Shown: positions 1-12,516 of the stretch, piece after piece
How the letters are laid out: each line of letters starts with the position of its first letter
How positions within the stretch are numbered: position 1 is the stretch's first letter
Source: Tanypteryx hageni
Taxonomy: Eukaryota; Arthropoda; Insecta; Odonata; Petaluridae
Length of the DNA: 64,000 nucleotides
NCBI GenBank assembly: GCA_028673005.1
Contig: CM054120.1
Span: forward strand, 56,790,057 to 56,854,056
Direction of reading: 5' to 3'
Program-made: the position numbers and the translations under genes
The notes under the pieces: model-generated
Databases searched by the model: none
The model's input: the letters and a program-made list of their open reading frames with translations, nothing else
Told to the model about the DNA's origin: nothing

Positions 1-1199
1 GAAATCTAAAATTTAAGTACATCAAATACAGAGATTCACATCATGATTCCATTCTATTATTTCAAGGAATTGAAGAGTTTAGGCATAAGGACTTTTTGCA
101 AATGGCTAGTCATATCAGCATAAAATCAATAAAAGTGTCATCTAATAATCATTTCAATTTTCATTATATCATTTGCCATGGAGTGCCTGCACTAGTTTAG
201 GATTTGAGATAAGATTCTCATTGTTCCTGGTTGCAATACTATGCTATTGTTTCTGTGAGAATTATTTAATATTGTTCCTTTTGTTTGTTACACCATACTT
301 TAATGCAAAAATTTCACCAAAATCTTTTTGGAGTATAATCACTGTCCTATGGTCTCACAGACAGCTAGCCACATTTACATCCGTATTTATGGTTTTGTAA
401 GGCAGGTAGCAAATTCTAAAGTGAATTTGGGATAGCTATGGAAGAGACTGGAAGGTAATGTGAAAAACAAATTTCTGGAAACCATGTGTGCTAATCTATA
501 TGATTTTAATTTTTTTAATCATATCCTAGACCACATGTCAGTGGTTCAGGATTAGATCTGACATATATTATAGCATGTTTTGTTTTTTCACTCATTTATG
601 TATTATGTGAGAGTATTTACTAAATTCTAGTAATTTGTATTTATATTTATGTCAACCAAATTAGTGTTTCTTTTATTGTTTCTATGTTAATTTTGATGTT
701 AGATCCAGGCATATGCAGGGTGCATTTATATATTTATATTATGTATTAAACTACTACTAATGGAGCACCTGCCTAGGCATTTATATTCAGATCTATGACC
801 TAATTATATTACATATATGCATGTCAGAAAATATTGGAGGGAAACAATTTTTGGTATGATCAATGCTCAGTCATTGCAGGATAATAATATTCTGATACAC
901 GTAATCATATATGAGGTGGCCAATTATCAATTTTAACTCTAGTGTATTAACCCATATTCTGCCAAGGAGTGAAATAAAAATATAAAATAATTTTTTAAAA
1001 TGAATATGGCTTATTTTACATCAGAATAGATATATATTAAAACAAAATGAATGCATAGTAATTTGAACCATAGATACAAAGTGGTAAAAAACTCTCTTGT
1101 GTACTGATGGAATTCTTACTACTTTTAGCAGCTCTTGTACTACTTGTGCACAAAAGCCAAATTTTATTTGTACTTCCAAAAATGATGTAGTGCCACAAT
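1..1199. other. AT-rich sequence, no gene recognised
   Basis: No reading frame here resembles a known family. The short open frames have low-complexity composition. No terminal repeats or RNA gene were recognised. Confidence 0.5.
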
Positions 1200-1262
1200 A
1201 TGGATTGAACTGATAAAGGGAGCTAAGGTGGTCAAAAAAGATGGTCATGAACTAATTCATCA

Positions 1263-1630
1263 TTGTCACTTCAATGGGAATTGTCAAATGATTTGGCAAC
1301 AGCTGATTGTAACTCAACTTCAGGGCAGAAACTTTGGATCAAGGTGTTGAATAATTTGGCCAAATCACAACACCATGTTGCTAGCAAATATAATGCTAGA
1401 AATTCTTCACAAGCCTTTTCAACTGGTGAGCAGGTTGTGTTTAGAGCTGTACCCAAAGTTTTGAAAGCTAATAAAATGTCTGCCAAAATCTCTCCCTTAT
1501 GGGAAGGACCCTTTATGGTTGACAGGATTAGGACTCCTGTAACACTCTTTAACAAAGCCAGACAACACAAATTACTGTCATATTGTATATGTTAGCCAGG
1601 TCAAGAAATATTTTCCTTCTATTTTGTAAT
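1263..1630 (+). pseudogene. Ty3/Gypsy integrase C-terminal remnant
   Basis: The translated stretch reads like the tail of a Gypsy-type integrase. It has a QHHVASKYNAR segment, then a basic SH3-like part with GEQVVFRAVPK, the SAKISPLWEGPFMV box (counterpart of the 'KL.P.W.GPY.I' motif), and RTPVTL. After a frameshift near 1575 the typical ending 'YVSQVKKYF' follows in another frame up to about 1620. No integrase catalytic core, RT or LTR was recognised upstream, so this is a truncated fossil. It is clearly different from the young Gypsy element at 54-60 kb. Family level is well supported; clade is not assigned. Confidence 0.7.
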
Positions 1631-4322
1631 TTGTAATTTTCAATTATCACATGTCAATGTTGATAAATTTATGAAAAAATTAGTAGACATAAGGTAATAT
1701 TTGTCATTCTCACTTACCATATACCATTGTTAATCAAATTAAGGAACATTATGTTTGTATGAAATAACACTTTCACATTTTTTGGTTTCTCTGTTAATTA
1801 ATCATCCATTGTATACAAATATTCAGAATTATATTAAGTATTTTAAGTTTGTCAAGATATGCTAGTATGAAGAGTGTCCTTGGGTGATTTTGTTTTTGTT
1901 TTGTTTTTTTTTTCTTTTTCCACCTGGAGTTGATTATTTTCCTGTCCTGTTGACAGAGATATTGATTGATAAGGATTATCCAATTGGGCTGGGATGCCTT
2001 AAAATATCTCTCTATCCATGTATTACTACATGCAGCATGATACACTGAATTTTTTAAATTATTTTTTAATATACTGTGAATTTTTGGGGCCCTAATTTAA
2101 CAATATTAGGCATGCATAATATGTATAGCAGTTGCCCAATTATTTACTCTCTTTTACTTTCATAACTGTTGGTCAATGCCAGAGTTGGCATATTTTCTTC
2201 TCGTCATTCTCGTGTAATAATTGCTTTAAATTATTCAATAATGTCCTGTTGGCAAATAATATCTCCTCATATAATTAACCTGTGACTTTGTAATAAAATT
2301 GTGTTATTCTACTCCTGAATTTTTGTGGTCATTCATGACTCTTAAGTTGCACTTTAAACTAGGTGTGTGATGTGCTTCGAGATGGTGCATCTGTAAACTC
2401 TTGAGTGAGACATTAGTTTGAATAACTAAACAGTGAACTCATCAAAAAGGGGAGAGGGGGATGCAGCATTTTAGCCTCCTACAGTTTATCAAGTTCTCCA
2501 TCAGTTTTTTGTGTTCCCAGAAGTTTTCGTGTTCAAACTCTATCAAAGAATGAACTCCAGCAAATGCATGGACCCCTGCATATGCTCATACTCCTGCAAT
2601 GCGAGTATTCCTGCTATGTGCACGTACAGAGTCTCTACTTTTATAGGCAACAGACGTAAGCCCAGAAGAGAACATTACAATCATGCTAATTAACCAGTAG
2701 ACTTCCATGATAGTTACGCCCTCTCCTGTTATGCATTTCGAACATATTTAACCTAATAAATATAACCACATTTTAATGCTAATGCTTTTTTGCAGCTTGG
2801 AAATACCTGTTGCAGAACCGAATAATACATCCATGCATCACGTACTTAATAGTCCATTTCTGTAGTTCATCAATTTAAATGGAAGCATTTCCTTGGAATG
2901 AACAAAAGAAGATAAAAAATCGCAATACGAAACTCCGCTGGAATTAAATCGTAAAACTGCCAAAAGAAGTGTAATCGCTTTGTAAAGCTGGGGTTTGATT
3001 TGCTTTTATGCGTTTTAAAGATTATTAAAGAATATTTTCACTTAATGATGCTAGGTTTTAATTTGCTGTTACGTTGCTTTAACGTTTATTTATTATGTTA
3101 AACTGCATTATTTATGATAAAAAAGTGAATTTTTTACGTTGACTGGGAACCTTAGTTTCATAACGGCATTGCGTTTTATGAGAAAATAAGACTTGCATTT
3201 TGAAAATTTGCATTTCGCGTCAGTTTTCCGAAACCAATTATTCGCGAAGTTCAAAAAGGTGGTGTATTACATTGGTGCATAATGCATCACATACTAACTT
3301 CACCACATTAATGTTTCTTGTCTGTCTCTTTTAATGGTCATTTATGTATATTATTTGTAATGTTCTTCTTAACACGCAATGTATCCATTTATCTCATGCA
3401 ATGTTTTCTCGTTTCCAACTCAATATTGCAATTTTGTTGTGGCATTAGCAAACACATACTTCATCATCAGTAAAACTTTAATCTCTGCAACATTTAATGT
3501 CCTAAGTGAAAGTGAGTATGTGTGCTGAGATCCTGTAAAGTCAGTGTTGTGAGTTATTCTGAGCAAGTGCCAGGATATTGATCATTCAAATTTCCTAGTA
3601 CAGTGTCCTTCTGCCTAGGGAGATGTGGTGCCATCTATTTCTAAGTCATCCATTTATAAGACAACATCAGCATCGACCAACATAGGTTTCCATGGACACA
3701 TTTAGCACCACCCGGGCCGCCATGGTGAGTGAAGAAAGGATGGAATTCCTTATATATCCATAGAAAAACCATACTGTAGTCTAACCCGGCTGCCTTGCAC
3801 ATGGCCAAAGACAGAAAATTCAGCCAATCAATGACTGCCTGTCGGCAGGAACCCTGGAGGTGTGAGTTTTGTCTAGGCAGGCTCCTATGAAGCAATCATG
3901 AATAAATCTCTCTTTCTTCTCTATGAGATAGCAGTTGTGGTAGACTTAGAGTTCTTTGCAGCAAACACCATGGTCACCGCACTTCTGCCTGAGGGAAATG
4001 CATTATATACTTGTATATATTGCATAGTTTGTTAATCGCCCATACTGTATTGATTTCTTACATTTGCTCTATTATTTTTTGGTATCACTGAGAATGTGTT
4101 CTCTCTGATCAATTTGATAATGACTATTATGTTATTATTTCTTGTTATGTGCATCCGTTTGCTCCAGTAACCACCTGTTAATTGAACTTATAGTATCCAT
4201 GTATATCATTAGTTGTAAGTATTTTATGCATTATGTCTCTCTACTGAATAAACTGTTCTAGCATATGCCTTTATATCTAACCTAAGGTATCTTCCTATAC
4301 ACTGTATTCAATTTATATTCCT
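1631..4322. other. Intergenic, nothing recognised
   Basis: AT-rich sequence with several short open frames (for example 2511-2693 on plus and 3641-3895 on minus) that show no motif I recognise. No paired terminal repeats were found. Confidence 0.45.
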
Positions 4323-4664
4323 ATGCTACCTTTACCTTGCTTTACCAAAATTTTTGAAACGGTACTCTTGAATAAATATTCATCCATTTTAAAAAATTGT
4401 CTCATAAAAGGCAAATCGACCACACCTGCAGCAATAAATCTCCTTGAAAATATTATCCTTGATTTTGACCAAGAAAATTATGCCACTGATATCTTCCTTG
4501 ACCTATAAATGGCCTTCGACTGTATACACTGTGACATATTATTTTAAAAACTTGAAATTGTGGTTATAGATGGAAAGCCCATTATCATATCAAGTCGCAT
4601 TTGACAAACTGGAAACTCATAGTTAAGTTAGAAACGTCTCTAGGGCAAATTCTATCATCTAAAC
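4323..4664 (+). pseudogene. LINE reverse transcriptase fragment (fingers region)
   Basis: The frame from 4323 reads as the start of a non-LTR RT: a 'FTKIFETVLLNKY' segment (isKiFE motif), then GKSTTPAAINLLENI (counterpart of the GFR.gkST..Ai box), then ATDIFLDL. Just past a stop at about 4506 comes MAFDCIHCDILF, the catalytic 'D.kAFD.V.h..L' segment. It is cut at 4664 by a hAT MITE. Just beyond that MITE (about 5160-5290) weak RT-like text resumes (an 'FYIND' run). Stops and frameshifts show it is dead. Probably Jockey/CR1-like, judged from motif style only. Confidence 0.65.
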
Positions 4665-5150
4665 CAGGGGTCTTAAACTAACGGCCCCCGTTTTACATTT
4701 CTGCAGCCCACCAAGTCGGGCAGTATACACTAAACAGCCAAATCTCAATGTATTTCCTATAGAATATTTCATATACATCCATGAAGTTTAAGAAGTATGG
4801 TCAAATCACCACTTTAAAAATATACGTACTTTATTTCTCATTTCGATTAATAAAAATTCTGGTCATTGGGGGTACTATGTTTTATCTGCCTGCTAAAAGC
4901 GGGTCTCTCTCATGTCCAAACCCCGAACAACAAATACCAAATCCATTACTATTTTTGAATTAATGGCTTTAAGGCTACATTATACAGTCGGAGAAATATC
5001 TTCCTTGTGGAAGGGGAGAGTGAATGTCCAAAGAATACGAAACGGTGTGAGGACTGGGAAAGTTTATGGCCCACGGACTTAGTAGTGTGCCTTAATGCAG
5101 CCTGCAGGTCTTCATGCAGCCAGTGCACTGACATGAGTATGAGACTCCTG
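4665..5150. mobile_element. Non-autonomous hAT element (MITE, 486 bp)
   Basis: The left end reads CCAGGGGTCTTAAACT and the reverse complement of the right end reads CCAGGAGTCTCATACT, a terminal inverted repeat of the hAT CAGGG type. The flanking 8 bases are ATCTAAAC on the left and GACTAAAC on the right, an 8-bp target duplication with two changes. Short open frames inside (4781-4963 plus, 4949-5134 minus) do not resemble transposase. It sits inside LINE-derived sequence. Confidence 0.7.
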
Positions 5151-5333
5151 GACTAAACTAACAGTTACCAAGGATCCATCCACTCCTGCATTTTTATATA
5201 AATGATAGTTGACTACTTTAGCAGATCAAGATACAAGAGTGGTGAAGTAGCTTTCTTTGCAAATATGTAACATAAGGTTGCAAAAGTCAATGATAATTTT
5301 TAAAGTAAGATTATTGTTGAACAGTAATATGAA

Positions 5334-5712
5334 ATGACTGTTGCCAAGTGCCCTGAGCCTAAAGAAGGCATGTACTTCATTGACCTTTATAGATCACCTA
5401 AGAGGTCCACAGATGAATTTCTGAAAAAGTTGGGTAAAACACTTGATAAAGTTAGCAAAGAAATTGGAAAATTATTATTGCTGGAGATTTTTATATTGAT
5501 ATTTCAAAAGATTCTCACACTTCATTTAAGTTCAAATAATTACTTCTCTCTTACAATAAGCAGTTGACAGTTACTATTACAACTCAGGAGACAACCTATT
5601 CTAGGACAACTATATTTAATATGGCTTCCAATTTAGTTAAAGAAAGCTTTATAACAGTAGTATTAGAAACAGCATTATCAGACTATTATGCACAAAAGAT
5701 TGAGTTCGACCG
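5334..5712 (+). pseudogene. LINE apurinic-like endonuclease fragment
   Basis: The translation contains 'YFIDLYRSPKRSTDEFLKKL', the loop typical of LINE endonucleases (YRSP..S...F). A frameshift near 5470 leads into 'IIIAGDFYIDISKDS', matching the GDFN.D box with the Asn replaced by Tyr. Further on, near 5570-5700, come the weaker 'TTQETTYS' and 'ETALSDYYA' (SDH-like) segments. It ends abruptly near 5712, where pogo/Tigger sequence starts. The endonuclease lies downstream of an RT piece, the reverse of intact LINE order, so the two come from different copies or a rearrangement. Confidence 0.65.
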
Positions 5713-6110
5713 CTCGCCTTTCTCCAATATTTGAATAATATTTAGTTTCTGGGTTACACTTAAAGCCCTTCTCTGTTTTTCACTTTACCACTTGCAATAC
5801 CTGAAGGACTGGCACGTTTAGGAGCCATGATTCACAAAAATATATCTTGATTTAAAAGACAAAAATGTACACCAGCGAATCGAATTTCACAAAAAACGGC
5901 AACGCGTGTACTGAGACCAAGATGAAGGTTCTGATTCGGAACAGCGTGATGCAATCTGACAAACGTTACCGAGCTTTCCAAACTTTACCGAAGCGGATAG
6001 AGCACGTTTAACCGAAAATTTGTTCGCCTATAGATAAATAAGTATGAAATTGCTCAGTTCGTATAAGCAAAATCTCGTAAAACGGAAGTTCATAAAACGA
6101 GGGAAAGCTG
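5705..6110 (-). mobile_element. pogo/Tigger element 5' end with transposase N-terminus
   Basis: Read on the minus strand, the element starts at 6110 with CAG and a Tigger-like terminus (CAGCTTTCCCTCGTTTTATG), flanked by TA, the target of this superfamily. An ATG at 5828-5826 opens MAPKRASPSGIASGKVKN. After a frameshift comes 'RALSVTQKLNIIQILEKGERS', the CENP-B-type N-terminal helix-turn-helix start of Tigger transposases. The rest of the transposase is missing, cut at about 5708. A C-terminal pogo piece lies far away at 40.1-40.5 kb and may be unrelated. Confidence 0.65.
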
Positions 6111-6350
6111 TATAGAAAAGATAGTATTTGATTTATCGTTTGCAGTGCATGATAAGTTAATATTGTGAATTATTATTGAAACTTGTCTGTACGCCAATTA
6201 TCAATTTGTAAAAATATAACAATTGTAAGTAACTAAGTATATTATATATTTGCAAAATTCGAACGATTTGTTTTTCCAAAACATTTTTTAAAACTATTTT
6301 TCAAATATCCATCAATAAAATCTTTAGCAGAATTTATTTTACATATTTAG

Positions 6351-7299
6351 ATGGGTTTTGAAAGCGTTGAGAGAGAAGCAGCCGATTTAACAACTGATGA
6401 GGAGCTTAATGATGTAAAAACCATGGTAAAAAAAGAGGAAGATGCAACGTTAGGAATCAAAAAACAAATAAATCTTGCTGGAAAAGAAGCTTTCGTAAAT
6501 AACGTTCACAATGTGCTTTGTCACGTTCTAATATGTGAGTTCGATAGAAGAAGTAAAGTTTACAGTGAAATTATTGAGAACTTTCAATTATTTTAAATCA
6601 TGCATGACAGAGTATGAACTTAATATTTGTATTGATAGATTAAGAAACAAATACAAAGATGACATTGACGCAAGTGGAGCCAACGATTTTGATAATTCAT
6701 TTTCAAAAATTCATTAAAGAAGAAAGTATTTTAGATCCAATTACAATATATACGACTGCGATAGATGGCCTTCGACCAACGTTTCCTAATGCTGAATCAT
6801 TATTAAAAATATTGATAGTCATTCAATTGGAGAACGATCGTTCTCGGTACTTAAGCGGGTTAAAATTTATTTGCACAATTTCTTAACTCAAGACCATTTG
6901 AGCAGTTTAGAAATTTTATTTATTGAAAATAACTTTTTTCAGACCTTAGAAATAAAAAATATCATAAAAAATGTGCAGAAATGAAAGTTAGAAAAACAAT
7001 TATGTACTTAGATTATTGTTATTTTAATTAATTAGTTTATTTACTTATTTACTTTACTGGATACTGCCACCTATACTTGGTCGTTTTGTTTTATAGTTCA
7101 TTTGTATATTTATAGTTATATGATGTTTTATTTAATAAAGAGTTTTTTGATGTATGTTATATTTTGTTTCATAACAAAATTATAAACTGCATTGAAATAA
7201 AAATCATAAAATAATACCCTTATATATAGAAGGCAAAATAGTTATGGACCTCCAAAATACGTTGCGCCTAGGGACTCTATGTTTCTTAATCCGTCACTA
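6351..7299 (+). pseudogene. hAT transposase C-terminal part, ZMYM1-like family, with 3' end
   Basis: Three overlapping frames carry the end of a ZMYM1-like hAT transposase. First a divergent helical segment, then 'ICIDRLRNKYKDDIDASG' near 6630-6680, then 'FPNAESLLKILIVIQLEN' near 6780-6840. This last is the counterpart of the LRI...PVTN segment before the dimerisation domain. After a frameshift 'IYLHNFLTQDHLSSLEILFI' follows at 6866-6930, the conserved hAT C-terminal dimerisation helix. About 320 bp downstream the element ends in a CTTAATCCGTCACTA type terminus (complement TAGTGACGGATTAAG), typical of this hAT group. The SERSFS-type residues are changed and several frameshifts are present, so it is dead. 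The 5' end is lost; pogo sequence ends at 6110. Confidence 0.65.
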
Positions 7300-10287
7300 C
7301 TTGAGCGACCATATACAGAATTAGCAAAACCTATTTAACAATCTAGCTAATTCCATCTATCGACTAAAATTACGGCATCTGCGTTCACACTAAGCACATA
7401 ATAAAAATTAATAACGAAAATTAATATAACGTAAATAAGTATATTCTTTTCATTTGTCTCTTATTATTTATTTTATTGTTTTCTTTTTGCAATTTTGAGT
7501 AATTAACTACAGCGCCGGAATGGTGTATATCAGTTACGGGAATTATGGTATTGTTGGCCATAAGGATAAAGGAAGTGAGAGAGTGCATGTTCAAAATAAA
7601 GCTGGGATTAATCAACCAGAGAAAAATGTTTTCGTCGGACAGCACGAGCTACTTACACTATTATAAACAACGTGTCGAGTATATTTCTATGACTAAAATT
7701 TCCGGAATAACACTGGCCTAACATCATAATCGGAAATGATTTTTGCATAAGATAACTGCCATATTTTCGCTAGTTAAACGATGTTAAACGTAAGTTACGA
7801 AACAATGTATGGCCTAATGTAACAGGTTTTCCTACTTAGTTGCAGAGAGCTCTATTGCTCATTCTCTAGGGAATTATTGGCGAATTACTGAAAAAAATTG
7901 GCAACATTGTCTGCATCAGCTTTGACTCGAAGGAGTGGTTATCATTCTTCTGGCCTAATGGGATTCGTAGTTCAATGAAAACAACGAAATAAATGTTTTA
8001 TTCATCTCTATTAGCTTTTAGTTAATCATACAGTAACTGTTGCAAGACATAATTTGTTGCATTTCATTTTTAGCAATGTGAACTCATGAACTCGTGTATC
8101 CAGAAGAGTTCGTGACTCTATAAACTTTCTAGTAAAATTCATTGTTCTCAATAGATAGTACCACTACATTTCGTCGGATTGGTATTACGTAGATTTTTAT
8201 CGTCTCTAGATGTACTATTCTGAAACATAATTAGCCCCTTTCCGATTATGGGCGCGTTGAAATGAAGTCAAGTTGTACTATTTATTTAGTCATTTCTAAA
8301 TTAATAATAATTTTATATTGATCTATATATGTTCCGATGCCATTCATATCATGTGTAGTACCATAAAGCCTCATAAAATGCAGTATATAACGTCTTTTTG
8401 TGTTTCAAGAGGTTTTAAAGCTGACGTTTTGGTAGCAATTATATTGTATAACGGGTTCTTATGGAGAATATTGATTCATTTAACGTTGTTGCGCACTACG
8501 CCGCGATTTTCCTGAACGAACTAACAACGTTAATCGAGGACACACCGTATTCATGGAAAACAAATTTCACCAGTTCCAGTAATACCCTTATGAACACATA
8601 ATATTTTATTCATTTAAATGGCATACTATTAAAAATTAATGCTTCAATCATTCCATTTTTTCAATTTGAAATTATTTACGAAGCCACATATTTACGTCTT
8701 AAGTACGATATTAAGAATAAAATGGAGCAAAGCATGTTGTTGCTACCATTAGAAATTTTATTTCTGGGACCAAACATGAAGTGCCTTGGAATGTTTGAAT
8801 GGTTGCAGGCTTCTTTGAGGTTGTCCAGGGGTCGGATATTGGAGAGAGGCTTTTATTGCGCGAGGCGGTCCCTTGCTTTCGGTTGCGGCAACACTGAACA
8901 GAGATCGTAAATTTACGTAAGTTGCAGGGGTTAGTGGAGTGTGGTCACTCTGCTTAGATATGTGGTGAACTCAACAGCTTTCCATTATAGTCGCTGATAA
9001 GCATGGAGATCGACTGCAGAACAAACAGGTTTGAGAAAACTCGTGTGAATTGGCCTTATCACCGCAGCTACTGCGCCTCTTACCCTCGTTCACCAGGAGA
9101 TGGTGAGTCAAAATTTCAGAAATTTGCTCACTGCGCTTTTGAGGGTGCTGTTTATCCCATGTATTGACGCCTTGTTGGAATACTAATCAGTATAAATGTT
9201 AACATGCGTGTAATGTACTGACGTTTCAAATACCATCATGTATTGCGCGTAAGTTTGAATGGAAGCGCTTCTCTCTCACGAACATTAATTAACTCATTGG
9301 TTTGCGTATTGTTTTATTATTCTCTATACCTTTTCCGTTGCAATACATAACGCTTCTAAATTTGCGCCACTAAGTAAATGGTGTGTAATCTTTTAAACGG
9401 TTAGCTAATTGAAAATTCTGTAAAATTACCGATCGATTTGTGTTCTTTCCGATTTTACGTGAGTTTTGGAAACAATTTCTTTATATTATTTTCTTTTGCT
9501 CCATAAAATCTTTGATACTTAATAACATAAGCTTTGGGTGAAATATAATTAATATTATTGCCACCTAAAATTTATAATTTACTAAACTTAGATACAACCT
9601 TCCAAAACCGTTCGAATATTTGTAATGAAAAAATCGACATAAGAAAATGTTATTGTAGAGGTGTTTTATCTCGCAATTTGACGTACATTTATTGAGATAT
9701 CCAATGGAAGCGTTGGGAGGGCGACGAAATATTAAGTGTTTTAAGCATTCTGAAGATAAAAAAGTTAACATAAGTTTATTTTATTTTCGTTACAACTCTC
9801 TCCCATGGTTTTATAATATTGCAAAATCTAGAGGACGATGCAGAAACTTACAAAGTGCGAACGTCCAAGTAGGCCGTAGACCCCTCCCATTCACCTTATC
9901 CTACCTTCCACCCTACCTTCCCCTACCACTCCCCTACCTCTCCCGCCCCTATTTCCTGGAACAACCACACCCGACGATCACGACCTTTTATTCTGAAAAG
10001 TGACCCCCGCTGTCAGGGATTTTATAGTCTTTGTTCGGAGAAATTCTAGTAGGCCACTAAAAGGCATGTGATTGGTTAAAATCGCACGAAATGAGAGTAA
10101 TGGGGCATACGGAGATAGGGGGATTTTAACACCTTTTATTTATACGGCATTTTTTTATTGCTCGATTCTTATTTAACGAGTTGCGTTTAAATTTCCCATA
10201 ATCTCTCGATGACCTAAGTTCAATGCCCAGAATTTGGCTATATTGTCCAAACTTCGTATTATTACGCATAACTCTAGAAATACAGAC
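7300..10287. other. Intergenic, no gene recognised
   Basis: AT-rich sequence without an identifiable coding frame. A pyrimidine-rich stretch at about 9880-9960 (repeated CCCTACC-like units) creates an open frame at 9692-10003 whose proline/leucine-rich end looks like composition rather than protein. Confidence 0.45.
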
Positions 10288-10360
10288 CAGCGTTTCTCAA
10301 CGTTTTTGATAATCACCCCACCTAAGCTACAGGAAATTGGGACACTTACATTTCTCCAAC

Positions 10361-10432
10361 AGGGCGATTCGCCGACAAACGTTTCACCGACAGGAAGATT
10401 CGTCGACAGTACGTTTCGCGGACAGGACGATA
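10361..10432 (-). repeat. 15-bp tandem units, left arm of foldback element
   Basis: About four degenerate units of the type ACGTTTCGCCGACAG. They are the reverse complement of the array at the other end. Confidence 0.7.
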
Positions 10433-11439
10433 ATATGTTAACTCAAATTATATCAATTCCATTCTTAAGCTCTTGATTTTATGTGTTCTTTGCATAAGGT
10501 GCACGAAGTGAACTCATATAGGGAAGGTCGTCTCCGTCCGCCTGCATGTTTCAATACGGGATGCGCAGTACAGATTTATATGCAATTTAGTATTGGAGAG
10601 TTTTACAAAAATCTGTAGACCGATTTCAAATTTGGTTAAACTATTTGTCGTGCTTAAGTGCCCTAGTATATAGTGGTAATTTATTGTTTTAGTATTTGAA
10701 ATAATTGTGATTATGCAAAAGAGAAAAGGACTAACGGTAGTGGAGCATAAGCGCTACCAGGAGAGAAGAAAACAATTGATGCTTTTCGTAAAATAAACTA
10801 AGTTAATATTTTTTCCACGACTGAAATAAAAAGTAAAAGTTAATGCTACTATTAGTGAACAAATACCACATTTAGGCATAATGACATAAAACACAATTCT
10901 TCAAGTAGGTACCTAAAAGCAAATCACAAAATCTTACAACTTTCAGGATTACGAAATCTCAAAGAACGCATTTGGAGACTCCGTATACTCCGATACCTTT
11001 CCGTTCTTGTTTGTAAAGATGAAATTTTGAAAATGTCAGTTCCCCGATGCATGAATCATTTTTAATGTAATCCAGTACATTGTTCCAAAAATGGAGGTTG
11101 ATATGGCAACTCAACTTTAAAATACGATAAATTTACCCTATGTCTGAAAAGAAAATTAAATTTTAAGTCACTTCGCAACGGTAAGGAAATTATACTGCAG
11201 AAATAAGAAAATCTGTCCATTTTCCGTTATAATGGTATAAATATCGCGACGATATCTCAATTCGTTTGAAGGTTTTCGTGGTGTTGTTGACTGGAAGGTT
11301 TTATGTTGCCAAGTGGTTACAAATTGAGCAACGTGGTGACCACCCCAAATAGTAAGCCTTCGATATCTCAATTGTTTGTTATTTTAGAAAGCTAACAATA
11401 AACGGCCTGCATACTGAATTGAAGCTTTTAATTCAAATA

Positions 11440-11580
11440 GAAAAAAACAAACAGTTCTGGAATCGAACCCGGGACACTTTTGAAAATGAAAAAGGGTTTT
11501 CTCTGAATCTTCTAGTCGGCAGGAAGGCAATGGTGTTTAGCCGACCTAACCATATATTTTGAAATATATCACGAAATCTG
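11440..11580 (-). repeat. tRNA-derived SINE-like sequence
   Basis: On the minus strand a perfect Pol III B box, GGTTCGATTCC, lies at 11469-11459. It is preceded by an A-box-like GTCGGCTAAACACC segment near 11545 and followed by a short tail rich in T and A. The rest does not fold as a full tRNA, so a SINE or tRNA pseudogene is more likely than a working tRNA gene. Confidence 0.5.
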
Positions 11581-12385
11581 ATAAATTCTTCTCCGTTTCC
11601 TTGTCATAAATTCCTCGAAATGCCATAGGACATCATCTTAAGGTACAAAAGTAAGTGCTTGTATGCACATAATCAGTAAGGCGTTCTCTCGCCATAGGCA
11701 TTGGCCAAAATGGAAGAAGTAATTGCATATTCTGCTGTTCGGGATACGTTTTTTCAAGTTGCTCGTGACAGCGCATTCTCAAAGAACTTTTGTTCTAGAC
11801 ATTTTTCGCTCAAATGAGTATTTAGCGGGATACTTGCGAGGTATGAAGGTCTTCCTGTAAAGTGGTCGTTATTACTGTCCGATTTAAACCAAATTAGAAA
11901 TCGGTCAAGAGATTTTAATAAAACTCTACAATACCAAATTTTATCTAAACCTGTCCTGCGGATTCCGAAGTGAAACATGTTGGCGGATGGAGATGACCTC
12001 CCCTATATGCGTTCACTTCGTGCACTTTTTGCAAAGAACGCATAATAATGTGACCTTAAGAATGGAATTGACGTCATTTGAGTAATCATGGCTTCGATAT
12101 CAACATACGGCATTTCAGTGTTTTTTGAAACTATGATATGTTTTAGGCAAATTTATTGTATTAGTTTATGATATTTTCAAGGCAAAGGTACCTGATAAAC
12201 TTTAAATTAAGTATGAAACATTTTTTGCTATACTTTTGAATCAAATTAACTAGTTGTTAATGTTAATTATCTAATAATCTCCTAAATTAAGTAAGAAACT
12301 TATCATGTAATTTGAATATAACTGCCCCTGAGAACGGTTAATTAGATAACTTGCAAAGATTCGATTAATAAAACCGGATAGTATC

Positions 12386-12516
12386 CTGTCAGCGGAACTT
12401 CCCTCGGCTAAACGCCCTATCGGCGAATCTTGCTGTCGGTGAAAAGTCTGTCGGCGAAACGTCCTTCGGCGAAACGTCTCTCGGCAAAACCGTTGTCAGC
12501 GAAACGTCTGGCCACA
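12386..12516 (+). repeat. 15-bp tandem units, right arm of foldback element
   Basis: About eight units, the last four in exact 15-bp register (CGGCGAAACGTCCTT, CGGCGAAACGTCTCT, CGGCAAAACCGTTGT, CAGCGAAACGTCTGG). They generate a short open frame with repeated 'LSAKR' that is only a by-product of the repeat. Confidence 0.8.

Noticed and set aside
9692..10003. Open frame of 103 codons on plus
   Set aside because: The C-terminal half is produced by a CCCTACC-like low-complexity tract; no motif or splice signals.
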